From Diphasiastrum complanatum (lineage: Eukaryota; Streptophyta; Lycopodiopsida; Lycopodiales; Lycopodiaceae), in NCBI GenBank assembly GCA_029204225.1, contig CM055107.1, forward strand, positions 9,171,472 to 9,235,471: 64,000 bases of DNA. Direction: 5' to 3'. The position numbers were made by a program, and so were the translations under genes. The first letter of the stretch is position 1; every line of letters starts with the position of its first letter. This document shows, piece by piece, positions 44,849 to 56,400 of this stretch. The notes beneath the pieces were generated by a model, which saw only the letters and a list, made by a program, of their open reading frames with translations, was not told where the DNA came from and made no database searches.

Positions 44849-45652
44849 TGTCGCTAAAGCAAAAACGTTCGGTGTCGCGAAAGCGAAACTATTTCTTTTT
44901 CGTTTTCGTTTTTGTATTCGTGAACGATTTTGTGTCTTTGAATTTTCTTTTGCGCAGAAACTTCACAGGAACCTAGACACGCGACTGCACATCACAGAAC
45001 ACATTTCATTCTAGCAATCAAGACAGACAACACAAGACAAAGAGATACACGAAAATAGAGCGACTGTATTATCAGTTTAATTTTAGAGCGAGATCGTCAG
45101 TGTCTCGCTCGTTGGCGGAATGACACTCTGCTCTTTCGCTGTGTTTTGCTCGTTGGTAGACTTTCATGCACAGCTCTTTTTGCTCTACTCGCTACGTCTC
45201 TCTCTCTGTCTCTTACAGAAATTCTATCTATTCTCTCATCTTTTAGATCCAGAAAGGATAGTTTATATCTCCACAGTGTGGAGTTTACAAGATGGTTAAA
45301 CGCAGAAATCACAAGATTAGTTAACGCTAATCAACTAATCAGTTACTCTCCGTTGTTGCCACTCGTTTCACTTGGGCGTGAAGTCTACGACTCCATGCCC
45401 GTTGAGCTGCCAGCTGGCAGGGCGAAAAATTCCCCTTTCATTTGTTTCGTTTCCTTCGTTTTGCTTTCGTTCTTTTCGTTTCTTTCATAACTTTTCGTTT
45501 TGCATCCCTTTGCGGTTTGCGGTCCTGGAGGTATGTTTACGATTCGCGAATGCTTCGAGTCAAGGGACGTTGACCTTCGCGAATTGTTCTCGTTCGACCT
45601 TCGCTTCGTGTTTGTGTTGCGGCAAAGTTGCAGGAGTTCACGATTTCTGACA
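44849..45652 (-). repeat. Copia 5' LTR, about 804 bp
   Basis: On the minus strand it begins TGTCAGAAATCG and ends GCGACA (TG..CA), directly followed by the primer-binding site. Its outer edge coincides with the point where the hAT transposase frame resumes (about 45655). The partner LTR is absent. Confidence 0.78.
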
Positions 45653-46157
45653 ACAGGATGTGGTGGTGGAACCACAATGGCAACTGGCGGACGCGAGGGG
45701 ACAAGATCAACCGAAATAGGTGCAGATGGGGGTGCGTGTGGCGAAACTGTCTGAGGGAGATGAAGGGCAATGAGACGGGACGAGGATGCATTCCCTCTCC
45801 TCGTGCGTGCCAGCCAAGCAGGCAACAACTCTGGATCAGCCACATAAGGAGCGGTGCAAAATCGGAGAACGCCCTCCGAAATGGTGTTTTCCCCCGCCAC
45901 GAGACGTGGCCCGTAGGTGTCCAGTAGTCGCTGCCTGTCGGGGACGGACATGCTGCCACAAGGGGCAGCATTTAAGGTGCCACCATTTTTGGCGCGTGCA
46001 CCGAGCAGGTGGCCTTTAAGGCGAGTGAGGGACGCAGCAAGTTCGACTAGGCGTATCTGCAACGCACGACCTTTTGACCGGTATTGTTGGTCTTGTCGGC
46101 AACCCGCCTGACAGCGTCCACCTCGTCCCACAGATTGAAAAGGTCAGACTCCACCAT
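45653..46157 (-). pseudogene. hAT transposase N-terminal part (BED finger), copy 2
   Basis: It starts MVESDLFNLWDEVDAVRR, nearly identical to copy 1, and includes the BED finger text RLKGHLLGARAKNG. A frameshift after RCRY removes one zinc-binding Cys frame. Sequence then follows copy 1 (ISEGVLRFCTAPY) up to the copia insertion. Confidence 0.85.
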
Positions 46158-46520
46158 TGCGATGGAGAAAACTAGGAAAAAAATGCAGATGAAGCTAAAG
46201 CTGGAAGGATGAAAAGCTGGAAAAGAAAACAGCATTCACTGTTGGAGAGACGCTGAAAATGGGCGAAGGCAGGTTCTTGTAAATCAGATGCAAGGCAGGG
46301 CGGCCTGTGGGCGAAGGGCGACACAAACGCAAGGTAGCGAAGGAAAGGCAACGATGGCTGGAAAAAACTGGGAGAGAAGAAGCGAGGGGGCGGGTAGATT
46401 AGGTTTAAAAAAATTTGAAAAAATATTAAATACTAATTATATTAATATATTATGGTACCGCGGTACCAGTACGGTCCCGCGGTACCATAATCCGCGGTAC
46501 CCAGTACCGCGGGACTTATG

Positions 46521-47032
46521 TTATGTATGTATATATATATGTGTGTGTGTACGCAGTTTGCTCGCAAGTGCAACGCTGATTGCCAGAGACGTTTGTTATC
46601 ACATCAAATGAGGAACTTGCAAGCTAAAATCATGTTTGAAAGAATATTCTCTGAAAACATAGATATCTTGAGGTTTTCCATCTATCAAGAATATTTTTGA
46701 AAATTCACGTATATGCAAGTTGGGGTTATTGCAAATAAGTGTAGCAAATAGAATCTTTTTTCTTATCAAGGGTGGTCAGATACACACCACAATCAAGGTT
46801 CTGATATATAATTTTTGAAACTTATGAAGGCAAAAGCACTACAATGCAATAAAGCAAATGTGTGTGTGCAATAGCTTTTCCAAAGCTTTTATCATGCACT
46901 TACCTGCTCCTAGACATTAAACATTCCATGTTATTTATTCACTTCATGCATTTTTATGTGTATCAAGTTCAATAAAGTTGGGTGTTTAACACCAGTTTTC
47001 TTTTATCAACAAAACATGTGAAATGAGAATGC
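46521..47032. other. Intergenic, no gene recognised
   Basis: It begins with a TATG/GT simple repeat just outside hAT copy 2. Nothing else was recognised. Confidence 0.45.
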
Positions 47033-47156
47033 TCATCGAGGTAGTAACGAGTTCAGATTTGCAATGGAGTATGTCCATACTCCCAATGCGGCAGCACAAT
47101 GCTGTAATTGCTGAGGACTAAGCTTATCCACGGTATCTGCTTCTGTATGGTGATAC
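47033..47156 (-). pseudogene. Last exon of a carboxypeptidase Q-like (peptidase M28) gene
   Basis: On the minus strand, after an acceptor-like TGTAG, the frame reads YHHTEADTVDKLSPQQLQHC, then a helix CAAALGVWTYSIANL and LLPR before TGA. The HH..xDT..k..P..l...aA..av..Y..A pattern with a terminal LPR matches the end of carboxypeptidase Q/PGCP-type zinc exopeptidases, in which the His of this segment is a zinc ligand. No upstream exon was found within the next 3 kb on this strand. It is therefore an orphan exon, or introns are very long and the neighbouring exon was missed. Confidence 0.6.
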
Positions 47157-49159
47157 CTACATTTCAGGTCAGCACATCACATTCAGGAAAAAGAGACATT
47201 TGTGTCCCAGTTTTATCAGAAGCATACAAAAATTCTAAACAGCTGAATTGGCATAAAATTTCTGGCAACAAGGACATTCTAACTACCATTCAAATTTAAC
47301 ATGTGAAGGTTCTTGCAATCTCTTGATTACATACAACGGTTGGTATATGCAATATCTTGATCATCATATATTCAAAATTTGAAAACCCAAAATATATCAG
47401 TAAAATTTTGGAGTTCTACTAGTAGAATTGATTTTCTGGTTTGAAGTTCTGTTGGTGATTCTTGTGAGTTCTTTTGCCTAACATATCTGTCTGAAAGAAT
47501 AAACTGTAAATTTTCGAGAAGACATTTTCAATCTGATGCGGACCAATAAAGGAAGATCCTGTGAGATTAATGTGGACAATTTCTAAGCGTGAAACTCCAA
47601 GTTTTCAATTAGAACAAAAGTTTGGATGCAGCTTTTGGACTATCTTTGGAGCAAGTGGTCAACGCAATGGGGGATGCACTCGTGGAATTAAATTTGCAGC
47701 CCACTGGGAGTGGCAAAATGAGGTAAAATGCATGCAATAGTATACCTACTTACTTTTTACTTCACACTACTACTATCCACTCTTTTACAAATCTTTTTTC
47801 CATTTTTAACACTTCTAACCATCACAAATCCACAAAACATTCACAACATTATCATAAAACTAGAACGGCAAAAGTAGGTAGCATCCCTCAAAAGAGGCTT
47901 ATGCTCGAGCCTTTCATACAATGATGAACACACAACAGATCATGCTCTACGTTATACGACCATTTTTCCTCACACAAGATACAACTAGAAAATGTGAGAA
48001 AATGCATGAAGAAAATAGAGGAAGCAAGGAGAGAGAGGAGAGCATGGAGGATGCCAAACCCAAAAAATAAGAAATTGTGATTTCTTGGATGCCAAAGACA
48101 TTGGATCGGAGGCTTAAATAATATGACACTTTGCCTTTCAGGTGTCATGTTATGGACATACATGTCCTTAGCCATTGCACGTTTTATTGATTCATTATTA
48201 CAATGGCGGCACCTTATTTGATATTGTTAGCAATTGATGTACAATTTATGAGGCCATCCTTGGCAGATCTTGAGCCTTTCAGTGCGCTTTCCCTGCTGGT
48301 TTGACGCACTTTTGTGGGACCTAAATTTACAGATTCTGGGGCAGCCTTCCAATGTGCTTTCCATGCTGGTTTGATGCACTTTTGCAGAACCTATTTTGCA
48401 AGTCTTCAAAGCAACCTTTCTCTGCTGGTACAACGCACTTGGAGGCCATATTTTGCAGATTTTTTGGGAAGCTTTTCAACTCCATTCCCCCACTGATCCA
48501 TTGCATTGTGGGCACAGATTGTATCATTGTTTTTTGGGACAGCCTTCTTGCTTCACCTTCCTGCTGCTCCAGTGTGCTATTGGAGGGCTATTACTTAGTT
48601 TTTGGACAGCTCTCACACACTGAGAACTTGCGGCAGCCCTAGTACAGCCCAGCACCATCGTTGAAGGACACATCTGGGAGCAATTTTTGTTAACCCTACA
48701 CCTCTCGCTGATTCTTTTCATTATTGCACCTAATTGAGGCTACTTTGCAGGATTTTCTCAAAGCTTGTTGCTTGTGGCATTTGATCCCTATTTCATTACC
48801 TCATGTTATGACCCCTGCTTCTACGTTGTAGCATAAGTATCTTGAGTCTTCTTCTCACCCTTTGGCCTACTAGGCCACGTGTGACTAGAACTATTGTCGC
48901 ATCTTCGCATCCACCTGTCCTCACCAATTGCACTCCGTTCATGATCATCGTCTATATCATTACAGCACTTTATGCATTCCCCATACCCGGCCTAAGCCCC
49001 AAACTACTCCAGGGTGCTCACTCTTCCCCTGTAGGTAGCCACTTTGGATTCCAGAGACCTATTTTGCATAAGAGATCATTTTAACTGGCCTTCTTTGAAA
49101 GCTGATCCTGCCACTCTCTTCTTCTCCAGTGCTCTTTTTGTTACGCAATAAATACTCTC
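47157..49159. other. Unassigned sequence with degenerate tandem repeats
   Basis: From about 48260 to 48650 a unit with CTGSTTTGACGCACTTTTG and TTTGCAGATTYT..GGCAGCCTT is repeated in degenerate form. It resembles in style the repeated leader of the gypsy element at 50226-50880 and may be the leader of an older copy. No host gene was recognised. Confidence 0.45.
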
Positions 49160-49800
49160 ATGACAACCCTTCGGTTCACGAGCATTGGCCCAGTCCACAC
49201 CATCAGTGGACAAATATCTCCATGGACTTTATCCTTGGCCTCCCTCATACCCAACATGGTCACGATTCTTGTTTGGTGGTTGTGGATAGGTTCTCAAAAT
49301 AGGCTTAACTTCATTCCAATAAAAAGCATCATTTATCAGCACAATGCGGCCACATTTTCTCTCAAAGATCTTTTGCTTGCACGGGTTTCACTCTCTATCC
49401 TCCCTAATTGGGGTAGTAATTTTACCTTTGATTTCTAGACAGAGTTGATGTATATTCTGGATATTCAGGCTCTAATGGGTTGTCACTCTCTATCCTCCCT
49501 AATTGGGGTAGTGATTTTACTTTTGATTTCTAGACAGAGTTGATGTATATTCTGGATATTCAGGCTCTCATGGGTACCACTCTTTTGGTCAGTTGGAGGT
49601 TCTTAATTGCAATCTTAAGGATGATATTTGTCACTTTGTGTCCCCTATCAGACATGATTGAGATCAACACTTATGCCTCACCGAATATAGTTATAGCAGT
49701 TCAACGAGCTCTAGCATAGGTGTCTCTCCATTCCTTTTGGCACGACTACTCTCCTCTACTTCCAAGTATACATACTCCACTAGATGATTCTCTAGTGACA
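49160..49800 (+). pseudogene. Gypsy integrase fragment upstream of the LTR
   Basis: Shifting frames give [20 protein letters not shown] followed by [11 protein letters not shown], the gypsy integrase core. Later come degraded GQLEVLN and LTEYSYSSSTSSS equivalents. A segment of about 95 bp is tandemly duplicated (49389-49483 and 49484-49567). It ends just before the LTR at 49844, where the 3' end of an upstream gypsy copy would be expected. Confidence 0.78.
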
Positions 49801-49843
49801 ATAACTTTCTTTCTCTCTAGTGCATGGAAATTATTGCTCAGGA

Positions 49844-50215
49844 GTTATGGACTTGGCTGATTACATTCGCCGCGTCCATACTTTTATTGTGATTATGCAT
49901 AAGCAGGCCTAAGGGCCCTTTTTATTCATATACTGGCCTTGGGCCCTATTTGGTTATATTTTTAGGACTTGGTCACATTGATTTGGAGTGGGGGTCCTCC
50001 TATTGGGAGGGCGCACTATTTTCCCTCCAAATCCTTTTCCCTCCCTTTTTTTGAATCCTCCATTTGATTCAGGGAGAGGGTATAAGTAGGGCAGCATTGT
50101 ATTCCTTTGTTCAGTTTATGATGATTGCTCCTCTTTAGCCTCCTTAAGCATTCTCTTCCTGCTTTCTAGCTTAAGTCCTGCTTTCTAGCATAGCTAGTGA
50201 ATCTTAGCTTGTAAC
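49844..50215 (+). repeat. Gypsy 5' LTR, 372 bp
   Basis: It starts GTTATGGACTTGG and ends AGCTTGTAAC, with GTTA..TAAC termini instead of TG..CA. It contains a TATA-like GGTATAAGTAGG near 50078. It matches 54376-54610 over its first 235 bp. Confidence 0.85.
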
Positions 50216-50216
50216 T

Positions 50217-50228
50217 TGGTATCAGAGC
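50217..50228 (+). other. Gypsy primer-binding site
   Basis: TGGTATCAGAGC follows the LTR by one base. It is complementary to the 3' end of plant initiator methionine tRNA. Confidence 0.88.
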
Positions 50229-50880
50229 ACTTTCCTGCAGATTGGTGGAGGCTGTCCAGCGCCCTACCACCCATCACTTTCATCGATTTTTCTCGGTCAA
50301 CCTTCCTGCAGATTGGTGGAGGCTGTCCAGCGCCCTACCATCCATCACTTTCATCGATTTTTCTCTGTCATTTTTGCAGATTGGTGGTGGCTGTCCAGCG
50401 CCCTACTGCCCATCACTTTCGACGATTTCTTCATCATTTTTTGCAGTTTTGATGGAGGCTGTTCAGCGCCCTGCTAACCCATCACTTTCGCCGATTTTTT
50501 TGGCAGATTTTCATTGTTTTTGTAGATTTGGTAGCTATTGCCCAGCGCCCTACTACCTCATCATTTTCGACTCTTTTCGTCACCGATTTGCTGTCCATTT
50601 TTTATATTGATTGGAGGCTGTCTAGCGCCCTACTACCATCTCATTTTGAGCGGTAACCCCTCACTTTCGTCGATTTTTTCGGCAGATTTTCATTGTTTTT
50701 GCAAATTTGGTAGCTACTGTCCAATGCCCTACTGCCGTCTCATTTTCAGCTGTTCTTTTCACCGACTTGCTGTCCGTTTCGGCTATTGATTGGATGTTGT
50801 TTGGCACCTTTTTTCAGCCTATTCTTCAGCATATTGTGGATCTTGGTAGTTGCTGCCCAGTGCCCTATTATCTTCAGCTT
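50226..50880 (+). repeat. Tandem repeats in the gypsy leader, unit about 75 bp
   Basis: About eight degenerate copies carry GCAGATTGGTGGAGGCTGTC, CAGCGCCCTAC and CATCACTTTCATCGATTTTT. The first two are nearly identical and later ones drift. They lie between the primer-binding site and the gag start. Confidence 0.9.
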
Positions 50881-51223
50881 TTACCTCTCTTTGTTGGCAC
50901 TACCAAGTGAACGACGAATCAGCACCCACCCAGGTATTGCTTGCGCCCTTTTTGCACTTCCTTTTTGCACCTACTTGCTGTCTTTTCTGCTCATATACTG
51001 CTCTTTCCAGCCCCCTATTCCTGTTCATATTTGTTGCCTCACACCCTCCTCTTTCCATTTTTCCATTTTGTTAGAAACCTTCTACTTTCTCAGCCCCTCA
51101 TTTTCTGATTATTATCCTTGATTGACTGTTTATGTGCCATTTTTGGTGATTTCGGAAGTTAGACTAAGTTGGGGTGACGACAAACGTCCTCTCCCTCAGG
51201 TTTTTGTCTCCTCCTTAGTCCCT

Positions 51224-54200
51224 ATGGTGACTTCTTCATCAGAAGACCCTCCGCAAAGCTCTTTAGATGATCGTTTTACACATATTGATTCCCGCATGGA
51301 TCATCTTGAGAGTCGTATTGATCGTATTCTTTCTTGACTTGAGACTATCCTACCACGAGGGGATACCACCCCCCCAGACATTCTTCATCGTCCTGGTAAA
51401 GCACCTTTATTTCCTATTTTGAGTATGCCTGCTCCTGCTCCATCTCCATCTTCAGGAGGTGCTTTTGGCAGTACGTTTGGTCTCCCTTTATATAGTGCTA
51501 GTTCTTATGGGTCTCCTTTCGGGTCTTCTGTACCACCACCTGGATTTCCCTCCGCACCACCAGGATTTCCTTCTTCTACTTTTTCAGGTAATCTTGAGCC
51601 TCATTTTGCTCGTGATTTTCATGATCGCATCCAGCTTACTACTTATTCTGGTTCATCTGATGGGAATATCTTGGAAAATTGGTTCTCTAAGTTAGAAACC
51701 TGTTTTCTTATGTATCCCAAGACTGAAACCCAGAAAGTGCAGTTGGTTGCGTTACATTTAGATGGTCGAGCTCAGACTTGGTGGCATGTCTATCGCTCTG
51801 AGCCTACTCGTGAGGGATTACATATATGGCCTACTTTTCAGCTTGATCTTCGTATGGCTATGATTGACCCACAGTGGTTGGTTCACCAACGTGATCTGTT
51901 TCGTAACCTTCGCCATACTAGTCATTTGACTGCTTATATTGATCAGTTTACTGAGCTTTCTTACCTTTTTACTGATTTTCATCCTACAGAGCTTATTTCA
52001 CGTTTTATTGCTGGTCTTAGAGGATCCTTACGATATCATGTTTCCTCTTTTCGGCCTCCTACTCTCTCAGATGCTATCTCCCTGGCTACTACCCTGCAAC
52101 ATAAGTATCCTGAGTTGTCCACTTCTTCTCGTTTTTCTCGCCCTCTTTCCACTGCTTCTCCTACTTTGGCTTCTTCTACTATCCTTCCCTCTCGCCCTTC
52201 TACACCTCGCCCTGCCTTTGTTCGTCGTTATTCAGCCGCAGAGTTCGCTGAGATTCAGCAGAAGCGCCTCTGTTATCGCTGTAAGAGTCCAGATCATCTC
52301 GCCCGTGATTGCCGACAGTCTCCTGGTCCTCCTACCGCTGTTTTTTACCATGAGGCTCTTACTCCTGATGATTCTGATGTTTATATCCAGATTCTTGATC
52401 CTCCTGGCCCACCTTCTGTTGATGAGTCGGCTGACCCGCTTCATGATGATCCTGCTTCTGCCGCTTGCCATGCGCAGCTTGCTTATGCTACTTGGGTTGG
52501 GCGTCCTGGTCCTCGTTCTATTCGGTTATGTGTTCGCATTTTGGGACGAGAGTATATTGCTTTGGTGGATACGGGCAGTACACACTCATTTATTAGCAAT
52601 TACATTTCCACCTAGATTCGTGCTACACCTATTTCTACTACACAGTCTCTCAGTGTCGAGGTTGCTAGCTCACATACTTTTATCAGCTCTCAGATGTTTC
52701 AGGATATGGACTATAGCATTGGTGACTTCTCTGGAGAGGCAGATTTCTATATTATTCCTCTGGAGCGCTATGACATTATTCTTGGTGCAGATTGGTTTTC
52801 ATCCCTTGGTACTGTTGCTGTGGATCTTTCTCAGCAGACATTGTCTTTTACACATGTTGGTCGGCATCATTTACTTTCTGGTATTGATTCCCAGGGTGAC
52901 TATCAGTTGGTTACCAGGAAGCAGTTTATGTGTAGCCTGCCAAAGGCTCAGGGTGCAGCTCTGTTTATCATTCAGAGTACATCAGTTGCTGCTCCTCCTG
53001 CTCCATCCATGGGTCCTCTTCCTCAGGTGATTTCTGACTTATTGCATCGGTATTCTATGGTCTTTTCAGAACCTACGTCTCTGCCACCATTACGAGATGT
53101 CACCCACCATATTGATCTTATTCCTGTGCTACCCCACCCTCTCGTGCTCCATATCGTATGTCTAAAGATGAACGTGATGAGGTCCAGCTCCAAATTGCTT
53201 CCCTTTTACGTCAGGGCCTCATTGTTCCTAGCCATAGTCCTTTTGGTGCTCCTGTTCCCCTTTTTTCTTAAAAAAGATGGAACCAAACGCCTTTGCATTG
53301 ACTATCGTGCTTTAAACAAGCTGACTATCCGTAATCAGTATCCTATACCTCACATGGATGACCTTTTTTATCAGCTTGCCACTTCTTCCATCTTTTCCAA
53401 AATTGACCTACGTTCTGGATACTACCAAATTAGGATGCGTCCTTCTGATGAGCATAAGACTGCATTTCGTACTCATTTGGGTTTGTATGAATTTCGTGTT
53501 CTTCCATTTGGTGTTCAGAATGGTCCACCGACATTTCAGAATGCTATGAATAATATTTTACGTCCTCTTTTAGGTGTTTGTGTCTTAGTTTATTTTGATG
53601 ACATTCTTGTTTTTAGTACTTCTTTGTCTGATCATGTAAAACATCTATCTTCTGTGTTTGAATTACTTATTAAGCATCAACTGTTCGCCAAATTGTCCAA
53701 ATGTTCTTTTGTCGTGGCTGAAATCAAATTTTTGGGTTTTCCTATTTGTGGTGGACGTATTCGTCTTGATCCTCGGAAAGTTCAGGCTATTGAGAATTGG
53801 CCTGTCCCAACCGATGTTCATTATGTTCGTATTTTTTAGGTATGGCAACCCATCTTCGTCGTCCTGTTAAGTATTTTGCCACTGTGGCTGCTCCACTTCA
53901 TTCGTTACTAAAGGAGTCTCATGCCTTTGTTTGGACTTCTGAGTGTCAAACTGCTTTTGATGCTTTACGTCAAGCCATTGTTTTTGCTACTGTTATGTGT
54001 CTTCTCCAGTTTGATCAGCGTTCTATTGTTGAGACTGATGCTAGTGCTATTGGTTTAGGCGCTCTTCTCCGTCAGTCCAAGTGTGTTATTGCTTATGAGT
54101 CTCGTCGTTTGCGCTCTTATGAGCAACATTACTCTGTACATGAAAAAGAGCTACTTGCTGTCATCCATGCTCTTAAGAAATGGCGTCATTTTTGCTTAGT

Positions 54201-54285
54201 ACTTGCTTTACACAGTTATGATGCTTTTGGTGTATCTGTTGTGACGACTTATGTCCTCTCCATCAGTATTTCCATTAGTTCGTGA
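51224..54285 (+). pseudogene. Gypsy gag-pol (gag, protease, RT, RNase H)
   Basis: The ORF starts MVTSSSEDPPQSSLDDRF with a coiled DRFTHIDSRMDHLE segment, then a stop. Gag continues with LTTYSGSSDGNILENWF and AMIDPQWLVHQRDLF, and a zinc knuckle CYRCKSPDHLARDC near 52267. The aspartic protease active site reads ALVDTGSTHSFIS near 52560. RT has KRLCIDYRALNKL, FSKIDLRSGYYQI and the catalytic YFDDILVFS near 53595. RNase H (from 53870) has VETDASAIGLGALL and YSVHEKELLAVIHAL. Integrase is missing. Single stops rather than dense damage indicate moderate age. Confidence 0.93.
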
Positions 54286-54375
54286 TTTTTCAGTATTTAG
54301 CATGCTTACATTATTGTTTTAGATAGTCATTATGCTTGCTAGCCGGTGGAGGGCTTTGTTTTTCTGCAGGGGAGA

Positions 54376-54610
54376 GTTATGGACTTGGCTCATTACATTC
54401 GCCGCATCCATTCTTTTATTGTTATTATGCATAAGTAGGCCTAAGGGCCCTTTTTATTCAGATACTGGCCTTGGGCCCTATTTGGTTATATTTTTAGGAC
54501 TTGGTCACATTGATTTGGAGTGGGGGTCCTCCTATTGGGAGGGCGCACTATTTTCCCTCCAAATCCTTTTCCCTCCCTTTTTTTGAATCCTCCATTTGAT
54601 TCAGGGAGAG
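54376..54610 (+). repeat. Gypsy 3' LTR, truncated
   Basis: It begins after a purine-rich GCAGGGGAGA and matches the first 235 bp of the 5' LTR. It stops at CAGGGAGAG, where hAT transposase sequence begins. The R/U5 part is missing. Confidence 0.88.
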
Positions 54611-56400
54611 TCCCAAACATGGCAAGAGCCCTCTTTTTCTTGGTTACAAATGCGACCAAGAAGATGGCACTGGATATGATGGTGGAGACCTAGGGGAGGC
54701 TATGTCATGCATCGAAAGATCAACCCAAGATAGTGTCTCTCCAGAAGCTCACCCATAGCCACACTGTTGCTGGCATTGTCGGTGATCACCTGCACTACAT
54801 GTTGCGTCCCCACCGACGACTGCTACACGTATATGTTTATAAATAAACTCTCCTGACTCAGCACTGCCAACTCGGAAAACATCCACACCCTTGAGAAATA
54901 CGGTGCCCAGTGGACATGAAATCAAGATGTTGATAATCAGACTCGTGGACATTTTCGAAAAGCCTTTTCGCAACGTGCTTGAAATGCATTTCCAATAGAA
55001 AAGAATTGGCTCTGTTACAACAAAACATTTCTAGGTTTTTTTTTTGCTTGGTTTCTTTCTAGCCTTTTGTTATAGGAAAACCAAGTGTGGTTTAAGTGTC
55101 TAGATAGTGATGATAGCTCTATAAAATGACAATATAACAATTGGTAATTGACACACTTAGATGATTGAGGACTCAATGAGACATCAAGATACATTCCACA
55201 ATGCACATGCACAAGGTATTCATAATTCTACTATTCCCTACTGAGTTCTAAAGTTTTATATGCCAAACTTTCACACACACAGATTAGGAGGTTATTATTA
55301 TTTTTTTCTCTAATTTGAAAATCCGTTTTGAACGGTCCATTTGAAATGAACATTTCAAAGCGAGTTTCATTGAATGAAACGTGTTTCAGTGAAACTTGGT
55401 AATCAGTCCACCCATTCGATAGAATAGAGCAACCATATGTGGCCCAGGCATGTCATATGGGGATGAGCTCTCTTGTGATGCATGCACGCACCTCTCTCAA
55501 ATGGCAATATGAAGAGCCTCGCGTGTTGGGTCTCTAAGTGGCATCACAAGCTGCAACCTCCCTCATCATGTCATTGAAGATGGTGGTGTCGACCAAGGAA
55601 AATGCAAGGTATCCACTTTTAAAAAACTAGCATGTAAGTCTAGTGGCTGCCTCATGGTGTGTCCATTGCCATGCTATAGGGACTGTGGTATGTCAATATC
55701 TGCCGCCCTATCCTATGTAGGTACATGTGGTTGTGGCCTAACTCTAGGGCATGCGTGCTCCACCCTATGGTCTCTCCCCAACACCTCTCATAGCTGCCAT
55801 AGGAACTACCGCCTCTATTGATCTTGGGCCACTACCCTCAGTAGGCCCTTCCCCAACTGACTCCGTTGATGGAAAAGCCTCTCTCGGTCCTACTGTTGCT
55901 GCTAATGGTGGCCGTGAAGGGCCTACCTCGACCAATGAAGTCTGTGATGGCCCTGCTAGTGATGGACGCCCTACTACTACTGTTGCTAATGGAGGCCGTG
56001 ATGGCCCTGTGCCAGAAGGTGCATTGCTACTGCCAACCCTTGATCCTATGCCAATAGAACCTAGCTGCCCACCAATTTGTACCTTGGGCCCAGTCGCTAC
56101 TGCTCCTCCATATGTGCTCAATAGGTGCTCTCGCTCAGGTGCAATGACCATGGTCTACCCATCTGGCCTAGTCAAACCAAGCAAGTGTGCTCTGATCCTC
56201 GTCGCCATGTTACAAAAGGTAGCACCGCAAAACAAGCAACGCCATCTATGTGCATCCGAACCTATAAAAACTACAGTGTCTCCCTGCAAGAGTTCCACCT
56301 CCGCCCACATGTGGTGTATGCCACACCCTCGAGACGCTATAAAAAAGGTCAAAAACTCAAAGGAAAGGGGATAAGTGGAAAAAGGGACCTCAAACAACCC
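54611..56400 (-). mobile_element. Third hAT transposase (BED-DUF659), broken
   Basis: On the minus strand, 56155-56397 holds the BED finger WRCLFCGATFCNMATRIRAHLL. 55765-56151 is a Pro/Gly/Ser-rich linker. 55440-55700 is a degraded helix block (NDMMREVAACDAT-like). 54749-54973 reads IINILISCPLGTVFLKGVD of DUF659, and 54640-54800 reads HVVQVITDNASNSVAMGELL. It ends where the gypsy LTR begins. The stretch 54975-55440 between the blocks is unassigned and may be an insertion. Sequence differs clearly from copies 1 and 2, so this is another hAT lineage. No terminal repeats were found. Confidence 0.82.

Larger units (their letters stand above)
42976..45652 (-). mobile_element. Ty1/copia retrotransposon, 3' half missing, inserted in hAT copy 2
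   Basis: Read on the minus strand: LTR (44849-45652), primer-binding site, gag, integrase core, reverse transcriptase. Integrase before RT is the copia order. The RT ends just after its FVDD box near 42976, and the sequence changes at once into hAT transposase. RNase H and the 3' LTR are therefore gone, and the exact junction (42955-42985) is not certain. Confidence 0.87.
49844..54610 (+). mobile_element. Ty3/gypsy retrotransposon with both LTRs, integrase deleted
   Basis: A 372-bp 5' LTR, a primer-binding site, a repeat-rich leader, gag-protease-RT-RNase H and a truncated 3' LTR are present in the plus direction. The reading frame is interrupted by TGA at 51335-51337 and TAG at 52613-52615, by paired frameshifts near 53130-53270, and by a break at 53837. 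After RNase H the integrase is absent and the sequence passes to the polypurine tract and 3' LTR. The two LTRs are very similar by eye, so the insertion or recombination is fairly young compared with the other gypsy remnants. Confidence 0.92.

Noticed and set aside
51939-53030. A 363-aa Leu-rich hydrophobic open frame overlapping the gypsy gag-pol
   Set aside because: It is the shadow of the gag-protease frame, which carries all recognisable motifs.
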